Assembly: GCA_027487385.1 (NCBI GenBank)
Contig: JAIYDS010000090.1
Coordinates: 29,608-93,607 of the forward strand
Direction of reading: 5' to 3'
DNA from: Acetobacteraceae bacterium
Lineage (GTDB): Bacteria > Pseudomonadota > Alphaproteobacteria > Acetobacterales > Acetobacteraceae
DNA length: 64,000 nt
Below the pieces are notes generated by a model that searched no databases, was not told where the DNA came from, and worked only from the letters and a program-made list of their open reading frames with translations. Position numbers and translations under genes: made by a program. Positions 18,412 to 27,571 of the stretch are shown here, piece after piece (the stretch's first letter is position 1; every line of letters begins with the position of its first letter).

Positions 18412-19301
18412 TCCCTAATCACGTGCACTTTATTTTCGGTCTCGATCAAGCATTTGGAGGCAAGCCGTTTTCCTTTGTTCATTTTCTGGCCGTTTTAAGT
18501 GCCAAGAAAGTCAATAAACCCGACGAAATTGTGTTTCATTACGAGTATGAGCCAGAGGGCGAATGGTGGGAACGCGCAAAGCCGTTCCTCACGTTGGCTC
18601 GTGTTAACGCGCCGCGATATTTTAATGGGCGCGCCCTTGAACACTTTGCGCACCGCGCGGACGTGCTGAGGCTACAAATCTTGCTGGCTGAGGGCGGCAT
18701 CTATCTGGACGCGGATACGTTCTGTGTCACACCGTTCACACCGTTGCTCAAAGAATCCACGGTCCTTGGCATTGAGCCCAATGCTGGCCTTTCGAATGCG
18801 GTCATTCTGGCGGCGAAGGGGGCGCAGTTTCTCAAGGTTTGGCTCGATACCTATTCTTCGTTTGATAGTAAAGACTGGCGGTCGCACTCAATCCGGATGC
18901 CTTTTCGTTTGAGCAAGCGGCACCAGGATCTCCTTCGGATCGAAGGCGGTCAGGCATTTTGTTTTCCCACATATGATGACCCCATGCATATATTGCTATG
19001 GAAAGAAGAAGCAAGCCTTGGACAGCGCGTCTCTGGACTATTTCGTGTACTTCGTGACATTCCGTACTATTTGAGCGACGAGTGGCCGGTTAGTTTCATG
19101 CCCTATCTGCGATCAGTGCTCGCGCAGCGTGCGGACTTTTATTTCCGCTTGCGATCCGCGTATTGCGTTCACCTTTGGGAAAGCCTTTGGTGGGACCGAT
19201 ACTTGCGTGACCTCGCTCCGGAGGCTCTCTCGAACAGGCGTACTTTGTTTGCAGCGCTGTCCGCGGACGTATTGGGCGAAAATTTTCTGTCGTTATCATA
19301 A
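18408..19301 (+). CDS. DXD-containing glycosyltransferase (GT32-like)
   Basis: IPNHVHFIFG; AHRADVLRLQILLAEGGIYLDADTFCVTPF. Confidence 0.8.
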   Translation: MIPNHVHFIFGLDQAFGGKPFSFVHFLAVLSAKKVNKPDEIVFHYEYEPEGEWWERAKPFLTLARVNAPRYFNGRALEHFAHRADVLRLQILLAEGGIYLDADTFCVTPFTPLLKESTVLGIEPNAGLSNAVILAAKGAQFLKVWLDTYSSFDSKDWRSHSIRMPFRLSKRHQDLLRIEGGQAFCFPTYDDPMHILLWKEEASLGQRVSGLFRVLRDIPYYLSDEWPVSFMPYLRSVLAQRADFYFRLRSAYCVHLWESLWWDRYLRDLAPEALSNRRTLFAALSADVLGENFLSLS

Positions 19302-19466
19302 GCGTATTCACGTCGATTTGGGCATGGCGGGGAGTTCCCTTTTTGAGACCTCTGCGGAACCCGCGCTGATCGGCTGTTTGAGGCGTGGTTGTGGCCAGGA
19401 AACGGTGGCGTGGATTGAGGGGAGGGAATGGCGGCGCACCCGCTGGCGCCCACCTTCAGTGCGAGC

Positions 19467-19488
19467 GGTGCGGCGGAGCCGCCGCACC
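19467..19488. terminator. GC-rich hairpin just beyond tail-spike gene end
   Basis: GGTGCGGCGG-ag-CCGCCGCACC perfect inverted repeat about 28 nt past the minus-strand stop at 19516. Confidence 0.5.
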
Positions 19489-19515
19489 CCTATCAGCCAT
19501 GACGCTCGTTCTGGC

Positions 19516-21348
19516 TCACGGGATCCGCCTCTTCGTCACTTGCACCGCCAGCGCCGCCGCGGCGAGGTCCACCGTCGACGCGCTGACGTTCCGCGCCGTG
19601 ACGCGCACGCTGTTGTTCGACCACACATGGCAATCGAGCACGAAGGCGATGCTGCTGCTGTCGAGCGAGGCATCGGCGAAGTCGCCGCGCCGCGCGCCAG
19701 GCACCGCGACGTCGATGTTCGCCGTCGCGCCTGCGGTCAGGCTCGGTAGGTCCCAGGTGGCCTCTAGGGCTAGGCTGCGCGTCCCCACTGGGACCGACGG
19801 GCAGCCGTACAGCACCGCAGGCGCCGCCTCCGGCAGCCCGAACAGCCGCAGCGCCTCGAGCTCGATCTGTCCGTCAAAGCCGACGATGCCCACCTGCGCA
19901 AAGGCCACGCCGGCGCCGACCCGGATCGTCTGCCGCCGATTCAGCGACGAGTCCGCCATCACCGCGCCGGCATTCCAGCCCTTCGCCGGGCTGTTCCACT
20001 GCATGGTCGTGCCGGAGGCCAGCACGTCGCCGGCGATGTTCTCCCGTACATTCGCCGCGCCATCGAACACCCGCACAAACAGACGTCCGCCATCGACGCC
20101 GCCGACCAGCCAATGCGCCAGTGCAAACTCCTTGGCCGAGGAGGTATCCACCACGAAGGCCATGCCGCGATTGGCGTCTAACAGCAGCCCGCGCGCGGTT
20201 GCGGCAATCCCGTCCAGCCCGTTGAAGCACAGTCCCGTCAGCGTGGTCGTCGCGGTGGTCGAGCTGGCCAGTGTCGCCAGCTTCTCGACGCCGATCTCGG
20301 TGCCGCTCTGTCGGAAGGCCGCAGCGCGGAGATTGGGCACCGCCTCCAGCAGCCGCAGCAGCCGCGAGGCCGGCGCGCGGTGCCGGTTGATCACCGCATT
20401 GCCCGCGCGGTCCGCGGTCGCGGTGTAGTCGATCCGGACGGCATAGGTGTTGGCCCAGGCCACCTCGTACTCGCAGTCGGTCGCGCTGCCGGTGTGCCGA
20501 GCCACAATCGGCGAGCAGGCCTCCATCCGCAGTGCGCGGCCGATAATTGCGGTGCCATCCGTCTCGTTCAGGAAGGGGATCGCCACGTTCGGGTCGAGCT
20601 GCCGCAGCTCGAAGTTCGGCCCGTCGAAGACGTGCCGGTTGTGGTTGTTGTAGCCGCCCGCGCCCCGCGAGATGCGAATGCCGTAGCGGTCGATCGTCGG
20701 GTTGATGCCGGTGGCGAGGGCGAAGTGGCCGCCATAGTAGCGGATCGACGTGTTCCAGGCGGTCGCCGTCTCGGCGCGGATGTCGAGGCCGTAGCGGTTG
20801 TTCAGGATGCGCAGCAGGTGGAAGGTGCTGTCCTCGACGCCGCGGCCATCGCCCAGCGTGCGCATGCCGATGGTGAAGCCGGAGACCAGGCGCAGATCGA
20901 CGACCGTGGCATCGATGTTGCGCACCAGGATGCCGATATCGGCCTCGGAGGCCCAGTCGGATTGGATCTGCCTGACCACCTGCAGCCCGGCGTAGAGCTT
21001 CTCGCCGTTGCGCGTGGTGCCGCCATCGCCCAGCGTCAGGACCGTAGCCGGCGCATTGGCGGCGCCGGTGTAGCGGATGACCCCGCGCATGATCAGCCCG
21101 CGGGCGCCGCCGCCCAGCGTGACCCCACTGCCGACATTCCAGGTGCCGGGCGGGATGACGGCGAACTTCTGGTCCGCCGCGGCGCGATCAAAGCAGGACT
21201 GGATGGCGCTGCGGTCGTTCGCCACGCCATCACCCAAGCCGCCGAAATCGGTCGGCAGCACGGCCTCCCGATCGCGGAGGTACTTCGCGAAGTCGGTCTT
21301 GTTGAGGTTGGCGTTGAGGACCAGCAGGTCATCGATGCGCGCCGGCAT
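19516..21348 (-). CDS. Phage tail-spike-like protein (pectate-lyase-type beta-helix candidate), copy 1
   Basis: DFGGLGDGVANDRSAIQSCFDRAA (typical phage/pectate-lyase_3 N-terminal motif); homologue at 61208-63049. Confidence 0.75.
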   Translation of the reverse strand: MPARIDDLLVLNANLNKTDFAKYLRDREAVLPTDFGGLGDGVANDRSAIQSCFDRAAADQKFAVIPPGTWNVGSGVTLGGGARGLIMRGVIRYTGAANAPATVLTLGDGGTTRNGEKLYAGLQVVRQIQSDWASEADIGILVRNIDATVVDLRLVSGFTIGMRTLGDGRGVEDSTFHLLRILNNRYGLDIRAETATAWNTSIRYYGGHFALATGINPTIDRYGIRISRGAGGYNNHNRHVFDGPNFELRQLDPNVAIPFLNETDGTAIIGRALRMEACSPIVARHTGSATDCEYEVAWANTYAVRIDYTATADRAGNAVINRHRAPASRLLRLLEAVPNLRAAAFRQSGTEIGVEKLATLASSTTATTTLTGLCFNGLDGIAATARGLLLDANRGMAFVVDTSSAKEFALAHWLVGGVDGGRLFVRVFDGAANVRENIAGDVLASGTTMQWNSPAKGWNAGAVMADSSLNRRQTIRVGAGVAFAQVGIVGFDGQIELEALRLFGLPEAAPAVLYGCPSVPVGTRSLALEATWDLPSLTAGATANIDVAVPGARRGDFADASLDSSSIAFVLDCHVWSNNSVRVTARNVSASTVDLAAAALAVQVTKRRIP

Positions 21349-21358
21349 GGCGGGCCTC

Positions 21359-24271
21359 CTACAATGCGGTGGCGGTGACCGGGCCGGCGAAGGCGGAGAC
21401 GTTGCCCTCGGCCGAGACGCTGCGCAGCCAGTACCAACGGGTCTGGCCGGTAGAGAGGCCGGTGCGGTCCCAGGGCAGCGCGGTCGGCTCGCTGGCCAGC
21501 TTGGTCGCGGCGGCCAGGCTGGCGCTGCTGGCCTCGAAGACCTGCAGACGCACCCCGTCCGCGGGAAAGCCTCCCGACAGGCGCACGCCGCCGGTGATGC
21601 CTGTCGCCGCCAGACCCGAGGCGGCGGCCGGCACCAAGGCCTCGCGCCAACCCGACACCGCCCCACTGCGCGCCTGCGCGCGCACCCGGAAGGCGGTGGG
21701 CTCCGCGGTGGGGATGGCGACGGCGGTGGCGCCGAAGCCGACGGCATAGCCCTGCCACACGGCAACGGAGGTGGGCCGGAACTCGATCTCGTAACCGGCA
21801 AGATAGGCGGAGCCCACCGCGGACCAGGAGACCGCGATTGCGGTGAAGCTCACCGCCACCGGCGTCTCCACCAGGATCGCAGCCGGCGCGGCGATCACGC
21901 CCGGGTTCGGCAGCACCACCGAGGGGTTCTGTCCGGTGGCGCGTTCATCCGTCGCCGGGTTCCAGGCCCAGACGGCGGGATCCTCCTCGGCCAGTTGGAG
22001 GTTCACCCCGCCATCCGGCGCCAGCGCCCAGCCCGTCACCCGGGCCGGGAATGGCGTCAGGCGTTCGAGGGCCACCGTCACCCCATCCCAGGGACGCAGC
22101 CGCAGCGCCGAGAGGTTAGCCTGCATTGCCACCTCGCGCTGGCGGCGGTTGCGCTCCAGTTCGATTTTCATCAGGCGCTGGACCGTCGCCGCCGAGGTGG
22201 TGAGCGGGAACTCCATGTCCCGGTAGATCGCCTCGCCGCCATCCTCGGTGACGTAGTTGCTGGCCAGCAGGGGCGGCGCATCGGTCGGCTGCCAGGCGGC
22301 GGCCGGCTCGACATAGACGGCGCGCACCCCGTTGAAGAGATCACGCCGCGGCCGCGAGCCGACGATGGTGACGTCGCCGCGCAGATCGTCCGAGGTGAGG
22401 GTCGCGGCCGGCAGCGCCGGCGCACCGGCATGGATGTAGAAGCGCCCGCCCGAGACCACGAGCGCGCCGGCCATGGCGGCGACCAGCTTGCGGGTGATGG
22501 CGATCTTGCCCTCGCCCAGGGTGACGGCGCCGTTGACGGTGTAGCGCCGCTCGGCGGTGCCATCGCGGCGACCCATGATCTCGTCGCAGACATTGGCCGC
22601 GGCCATGAGCGCCGGCAGGTCGATATCCGCCCACGCCGCACGCCACCCCAAGGGCGAGGTCAGGTACCAGGCGAGGCAGATTGCGGGATTGTCGGACCAA
22701 CCAGTGACGCCGGTGCGCGGATCCAGGATGGTGTCCGCCCCCTCGACGATGGCCGACAGGCTGGGCGCACCGGAGGGGAAGGCTTCGGGCCGCAGCTTGA
22801 GGCGCACGGCGAGATAGGCACGTCCCTGGCCGCGATGCGCCGCGGTCCACTGGCCGCCGGTGTCCGCCACGAGGTTGGCGTTCGCGGCCTGCCCGGGATC
22901 GCCCAGCGCACGGTCGATGCGCAGCAGGCCGGCGAACTTCGCGTCGGTGGAGGCGGTGCCGTTCAGGAAGATCTCGCCGATGGCGCGGACGGGCGCGCGG
23001 CGGACGTCACCGGTCGCGTTCACACGTCGGCGCAGCTCCACCAGCTGCTTCTCCAGGATGGAGATCGCGATGCCGGTCGCGGTCTTCACCGCGGTAAGGA
23101 CCTGGCGCTCCGGGAGCGGGTCGAGCCGCGCCAGGGCCAGCCGGCCCAGCAGGTCTGCGAGCGGCTCGGAGTCCGGTGGGCGTGTGAGGCTGGAGGCGGC
23201 GGCGAGCAGGTCATCCACCGTGGCCGGCGTCGCCGTGGAAGCGGACGTGCGCTGCCCCTGATCAGCCGCCTGCTCGTAGTCGGCGGCGGTCGCCCCGCGC
23301 CGCAGGTCGTCGTTGAAGTCGTCGCCATGCAGCGGCGCGACAATGCGCGAGGGGAGGTCCGCGAGGTTCAGCTGGTCGGCGAGCGTCGCCGCAGCCTGCA
23401 TGCCGGCGTGACCGGCATCGGCGAAGATGGTGACGTGGGTGGTACCCTCAGGCCACTGCCAGCGCCGCAGCCCGTCGGCCGAGAGCGCCGCCATGGTGGG
23501 GACGCCGAACAGAGCCATGGCGGCGAGCGCGGTCTCGATCCCTTCCGCCACGCCGATCCGCCCGTCCTCGGGCGTCGGCGCGAGCCGCACCGCACCGGCG
23601 GCGACGGGCCCGAGCATCTTCTTCCACGGCGGCGCTTTCCCGGATCCATCGTCCAGCGGGTAGGTCCGATGGATGCCGCCCGTGGGCTCTCCCGCACCAT
23701 CGCGGACGACGGCGACCATCCCGGGCCAGCCGCGCCGGCTCTCGAAGTCGGCGAGGTCGGGGTAGAACATCAGGTCGGGGCTGTCGGGCGGGGCGAGACC
23801 GCGGCCGCGGAGGTAGGCCTCGGCAGGCGAGCAAGCGAGGGGGACGCAGCCGGCGAGGATGCGCGCGACCTCATGGCTGTGGTCCGGGCGGTGCTCGGCA
23901 GCGCGCGGAGGCGGCGAGGGGCGCTCCATGCGCGCCAGCCGCGCCGCCTCATCGAACAGCCGCGGCTCCGGGGCGCCGGTCGCGTGGTAGACCATGTCGA
24001 TCGGCCCTGCGCTCTCGCCCGTGGCGTGGTCGAACCCCCACCCGGCGAAGCGGCCCTCCAGGTGGATCACGCAGGAGCCCTCGCCGCGGGGCGCACGACC
24101 CGAGAGATCGGCGCAGCGCAACGTGCGGCCGTCGGGGGCGCGCCGGGCGTTGGGGAACAGCGCCGGCAGCCACTCCTTCGCGGTGTCCGCGAGCCGCCGC
24201 CGCACCTCCGCTAGATCGTGCCGGACCGGCGACAGGCCCGCGTCGTTGAGGTCGATCGGCGCCGCGGTCAT
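21359..24271 (-). CDS. In-frame fusion: phage Toprim/primase-like N-terminus + phage tail-tip (gpJ-like) C-terminus
   Basis: N-terminal about 430 aa: Zn-finger-less primase/Toprim-like (GVAEGIETALAAMALFGVPTMAALSADGLR, ADAGHAG); C-terminal part matches the tail protein of the 63062-64000 copy. Confidence 0.75.
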   Translation of the reverse strand: MTAAPIDLNDAGLSPVRHDLAEVRRRLADTAKEWLPALFPNARRAPDGRTLRCADLSGRAPRGEGSCVIHLEGRFAGWGFDHATGESAGPIDMVYHATGAPEPRLFDEAARLARMERPSPPPRAAEHRPDHSHEVARILAGCVPLACSPAEAYLRGRGLAPPDSPDLMFYPDLADFESRRGWPGMVAVVRDGAGEPTGGIHRTYPLDDGSGKAPPWKKMLGPVAAGAVRLAPTPEDGRIGVAEGIETALAAMALFGVPTMAALSADGLRRWQWPEGTTHVTIFADAGHAGMQAAATLADQLNLADLPSRIVAPLHGDDFNDDLRRGATAADYEQAADQGQRTSASTATPATVDDLLAAASSLTRPPDSEPLADLLGRLALARLDPLPERQVLTAVKTATGIAISILEKQLVELRRRVNATGDVRRAPVRAIGEIFLNGTASTDAKFAGLLRIDRALGDPGQAANANLVADTGGQWTAAHRGQGRAYLAVRLKLRPEAFPSGAPSLSAIVEGADTILDPRTGVTGWSDNPAICLAWYLTSPLGWRAAWADIDLPALMAAANVCDEIMGRRDGTAERRYTVNGAVTLGEGKIAITRKLVAAMAGALVVSGGRFYIHAGAPALPAATLTSDDLRGDVTIVGSRPRRDLFNGVRAVYVEPAAAWQPTDAPPLLASNYVTEDGGEAIYRDMEFPLTTSAATVQRLMKIELERNRRQREVAMQANLSALRLRPWDGVTVALERLTPFPARVTGWALAPDGGVNLQLAEEDPAVWAWNPATDERATGQNPSVVLPNPGVIAAPAAILVETPVAVSFTAIAVSWSAVGSAYLAGYEIEFRPTSVAVWQGYAVGFGATAVAIPTAEPTAFRVRAQARSGAVSGWREALVPAAASGLAATGITGGVRLSGGFPADGVRLQVFEASSASLAAATKLASEPTALPWDRTGLSTGQTRWYWLRSVSAEGNVSAFAGPVTATAL

Positions 24272-25593
24272 GCCAGGATCACCAGCCCCTGCTCGGCGCG
24301 CGTGATCACGGTGTAGAGCCAACGGCGCCGGTCGAGCTCCGTCCGCCCGAGGCCGTCATCCCAGACGACCACATTCTCCCACTGTGAACCCTGCGACTTA
24401 TGCCCAGTGATGGCCCAGCCGAAGGTCGCCTCGGTCAGCCCCTTCTTGAGCTTCCAGTCCCGGTCGTGGCGACCCTTGTCGAAGGCGACGTGGTCCTCGA
24501 AGTGGCCCTTGTAGATGCGGAGCCGCCCGCGGCTGCCGTCCACCTGAGGGGCGCCGATCCGGTTGCCGTCCTCGTCCGTCACCACCGCCGAGAGGTAGTG
24601 GCTGCCCTCGTCGACGATGTCGGAGAGGGTGAGGAACATGCCGTTGATGAGGCCCAAATCATTCTGGTTCTTGAGGCAGATGATCTTCTCGCCCGGGCCG
24701 GCGGGGAGCCATCCGCCGGCACCGAAGCCCGCGGCGCGGCGCATGGCGTTGTTGAGCTGCAGCCGGGTGGCGTTCATGCCGCAGATCACCTGGCCGCCGC
24801 GCAGCGCCTGCTCGGGCGTGACGTCCAGCTTGCGCATCTTCCAGACGTGGTCGTCGTAGCGCCCGAAGCCGATCGGCTCACCTTGCCGGGCCATGGTGGC
24901 GAGGCGGATGATGGCGCTCTCCGCTGCCTGGCGGTGGATCTCCGTCAGCATGATGTCGGGCGCGTCCTTGGTGAACGCGCCTTCGCCCTGGATCGGCGGA
25001 AGCTGGCCGGGGTCGCCGAGCACGAGGATCGGCTTGCCGAAGCTCAGGAGATCGCGCGCCATCTCCTCGCCGACCATGGAGACCTCGTCGAGTACGATCA
25101 GCTTTGCGTGCGCGGCGTCGCTCTTCGGGTTCAGCGCGAAGCGCGGGCGCTTCATGTCGGCGACGCCCTGGCGCATCGCCTCGATCGTCGCCTCGGCCGT
25201 GGTGCGCTCGAAGCCGGTCAGCCCCCGGGCCCGTGCCAGCGCCTCCTCGATCTTCTTTTCGGCGGCCTCGACCTCCTCCTCGGTCGCCTCGATCACCGAG
25301 TAGATCAGGCTGTGGATGGTGCGCGCCGGCGTGCCTTTCCGGCGCAGCACCAGCGCGGCCTTGCCGGTGAAGGTGGCGGTGACCACGCCGGGCGTGCAGG
25401 GCTCGCCGTCCCCGCCGCCGCGGTGGTGTTCGAGGCCAAGCTCCTCCAGCGCGAAGCGCAGCACGGTGGACTTGCCGATGCCGGCGTAGCCGAACAGCCG
25501 GAAGACCTGCTTGCAGTCGGCCTCATGCTGGAACCAGTGCTTGATCGCGGCGATCGCCCGGTGCTGCGTGTCGGAGGGCGTGATGTCGCTCAT
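24268..25593 (-). CDS. RecD-like ATP-dependent DNA helicase (phage)
   Basis: FGYAGIGKSTVLR, TFTGKAALVLRRKGTPARTIHSLIY, VLDEVSMVGEEMARDLLSFGKPILVLGDPGQLPP, ITGHKSQGSQW, YTVITRAEQGL. Confidence 0.9.
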   Translation of the reverse strand: MSDITPSDTQHRAIAAIKHWFQHEADCKQVFRLFGYAGIGKSTVLRFALEELGLEHHRGGGDGEPCTPGVVTATFTGKAALVLRRKGTPARTIHSLIYSVIEATEEEVEAAEKKIEEALARARGLTGFERTTAEATIEAMRQGVADMKRPRFALNPKSDAAHAKLIVLDEVSMVGEEMARDLLSFGKPILVLGDPGQLPPIQGEGAFTKDAPDIMLTEIHRQAAESAIIRLATMARQGEPIGFGRYDDHVWKMRKLDVTPEQALRGGQVICGMNATRLQLNNAMRRAAGFGAGGWLPAGPGEKIICLKNQNDLGLINGMFLTLSDIVDEGSHYLSAVVTDEDGNRIGAPQVDGSRGRLRIYKGHFEDHVAFDKGRHDRDWKLKKGLTEATFGWAITGHKSQGSQWENVVVWDDGLGRTELDRRRWLYTVITRAEQGLVILA

Positions 25594-26372
25594 GCAGGCG
25601 TCTCCCAGCAGCGCGTGGCGTAGGGACGGAGGCGGCAGAGGTAGAAGTCGGGGGCTTGGGCGATGCGCGATGGCAACTCGCCCGCATCGGCAGCGCGCAG
25701 GATGTCGACGGCATGGTCGGAGAGACGCTGGGCCTCCGCCGCATCAAAGGGGACCGCCTCGTGGTGCAGCGCCAGCGTGTCGCGGTTCAGCGCTGTCAGC
25801 AGCGCCACCTCGAGATCGAGGTAGGCCATGTAGAGCTGCACCTGCGCGAAGTAGATCGGCTTCGACAGGCGCAGCCCGCGCTTCACCAGGTCGGTCCAGG
25901 ATTTTTGGCCGAGCGCCTTGTGCTCCCACAGCGCGGGCCAGCCGATGCCGACCTCGGGACCAGCGACGATCACACCATCCGCGTGGCCGCGCAGCTTTCC
26001 GCCCGCCGCGACGAAGCCGATCTGACCGCCATCCGGGCCACGGTCGCGCAGGTCGAAGCCGGCGAGCCGGAGCCAGCGGATGGACAGCGCTTCGAACTGG
26101 TGGCCGGCGTCGAAGACCCGGAGGATATCGGCGTCGAAGTCGCGGTCCTTCGGCGCGTGGGTGATCTCGTAGACGAGCTTGCGGGCGCAGGGCTCGCCAA
26201 CGCGGCTGCCGCCGAGGTAGTCGCGCGGCACCTGCCGGCGATGCCGCGCGAGCAGAGCAGCGTCGATTGCGGCATTCACGCGCGCCGTAACGGCGACGGC
26301 GCCTTGGCGGCTATGGTCGAGGCGCCCATAGACCGCTCCAGAGCCGTGGTTCATGTCGAGCAGCACCGTCAC
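25590..26372 (-). CDS. PD-(D/E)XK exonuclease-like protein (phage, Cas4/RecB-type)
   Basis: GEPCARKLVYE, GHADGVI...WEHKALGQKSW, YFAQVQLYMAYL. Confidence 0.75.
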   Translation of the reverse strand: MTVLLDMNHGSGAVYGRLDHSRQGAVAVTARVNAAIDAALLARHRRQVPRDYLGGSRVGEPCARKLVYEITHAPKDRDFDADILRVFDAGHQFEALSIRWLRLAGFDLRDRGPDGGQIGFVAAGGKLRGHADGVIVAGPEVGIGWPALWEHKALGQKSWTDLVKRGLRLSKPIYFAQVQLYMAYLDLEVALLTALNRDTLALHHEAVPFDAAEAQRLSDHAVDILRAADAGELPSRIAQAPDFYLCRLRPYATRCWETPA

Positions 26373-26373
26373 C

Positions 26374-26829
26374 TCAGAAGGGGATGGGGTCGTCGAGCGG
26401 ATCGCGCTCGGTGGCCTGGCGCCGCATCGAGGCCTGGAAGCCGTCGACGCAGGCCTCGATGATGCGGTCGATCTCGGCCGCGCTCCGGTCGTGGAAGGGG
26501 CCGAGCAGCCCGAGCTCCTGCAGCACCTCGGCGAGGGGCCGGCGCGCGTCCTTGATCGCGCGCGCCTCCAACGGCGTCCTGTCGATCACGCCGTTGGACC
26601 TCCGCGCCAGTGCGCCACCCGCGTCGCAGCAGGCCATTCTGCAGAAGCGGTGGTGCGGGAACTCGCCGAAGCGCAGCCCGTGCACGTAGCCGAAGCCCTT
26701 CGCCTCGCGGCCGCACAGCCCACAGACCAGGCGCCGGACCTGGTCCTCGGGTGTGCAGCGGGGCAGCGGCGCCGGCGCTGCGACAGGCGCTGCACGCTGC
26801 CGGGGCTGGCTCCAGCGGCGTCGTGCCAT
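26374..26829 (-). CDS. Phage protein with zinc-ribbon-like CxxC / CRMACC region
   Basis: VCGLCGREAKGFGYVHGLRFGEFPHHRFCRMACCDAG; position in early gene block. Confidence 0.55.
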   Translation of the reverse strand: MARRRWSQPRQRAAPVAAPAPLPRCTPEDQVRRLVCGLCGREAKGFGYVHGLRFGEFPHHRFCRMACCDAGGALARRSNGVIDRTPLEARAIKDARRPLAEVLQELGLLGPFHDRSAAEIDRIIEACVDGFQASMRRQATERDPLDDPIPF

Positions 26830-26836
26830 CCCGCCA

Positions 26837-27568
26837 TCAGCCGTTCAGCCAGGTCGGGCCACCGGCGAGCGGGGCCTGGGCGGGCGGAGCGGGGGGCTGG
26901 GCCGGCGGCGTCGCGGCGGGGCGCTCCCAGACCCGGGCCGCAGGCGCGGGAGACGCCGGCGCCCCGGTGCCCCCCCAGGCCGACGGGGTGTTGCCGGCCG
27001 CCGGCGCGCGCGCCGTGCGCTGGCTCGGCTGCGGCGGCAGCGCCTCGCCCGCCATGATGCGCGCGTATTCCTGCTCGCCCGGCAGCACCACCCGGTCGAT
27101 CCGGTTGTTGTCGCCGTAGCGGGGGTCGTTGGCCGGCTCGACGCGGAGCTTCGCGGCGAAGGTGATACCGTTGAGGTCGGCGAGGCCGCGCAGGATCCGC
27201 TTGGCCTTCGCAGCCTCGCTCATGTCGTGCGGGTCGAGCCCGAGCGCGCTGTCGATCATCGCGCGGAACATCCCCTTCGAGATCTTCCAGCCGATAGAGA
27301 CGCCCTGCTCGTCGACCTTGCCGCCCGCGACCGTGAAGCTCTGCCAGAACTTCCGCTTACTGTGCGGGCCCGCCACCACGGTGAACTCGCAGTCGAGCAT
27401 GCGGACGTCGCTGCCGGGGGTCTTCGCCGCCTTGAGCAGCTCCCGGTCGAAGGGGCTGGCGCCGTCGATGCCGCCCTTCCGGATCTCCATGCGCACTTTC
27501 ACGAAGCTGCCATCCGGGATGAGGTCGGTGCCGCGCGGCAGCTCGGCGTCGTTCATGTCGAAGGTCAT
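26837..27568 (-). CDS. Phage early protein, conserved hypothetical (possible ssDNA-binding role)
   Basis: Complete ORF between nuclease and ATPase genes with Pro-rich C-terminal tail ending in acidic-free LAGGPTWLNG; function inferred only from position. Confidence 0.5.
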   Translation of the reverse strand: MTFDMNDAELPRGTDLIPDGSFVKVRMEIRKGGIDGASPFDRELLKAAKTPGSDVRMLDCEFTVVAGPHSKRKFWQSFTVAGGKVDEQGVSIGWKISKGMFRAMIDSALGLDPHDMSEAAKAKRILRGLADLNGITFAAKLRVEPANDPRYGDNNRIDRVVLPGEQEYARIMAGEALPPQPSQRTARAPAAGNTPSAWGGTGAPASPAPAARVWERPAATPPAQPPAPPAQAPLAGGPTWLNG

Positions 27569-27571
27569 GCG

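Noticed and set aside
19302-19466. Possible transposase debris between the operon end and the tail spike
   Set aside because: No reading frame gave a recognisable IS motif; unsupported.
21077-24214. 1045-aa plus-strand ORF opposite the primase/tail fusion
   Set aside because: Antisense artefact of high GC; low-complexity Gly/Arg/Asp composition, and sense frame has recognisable domains.
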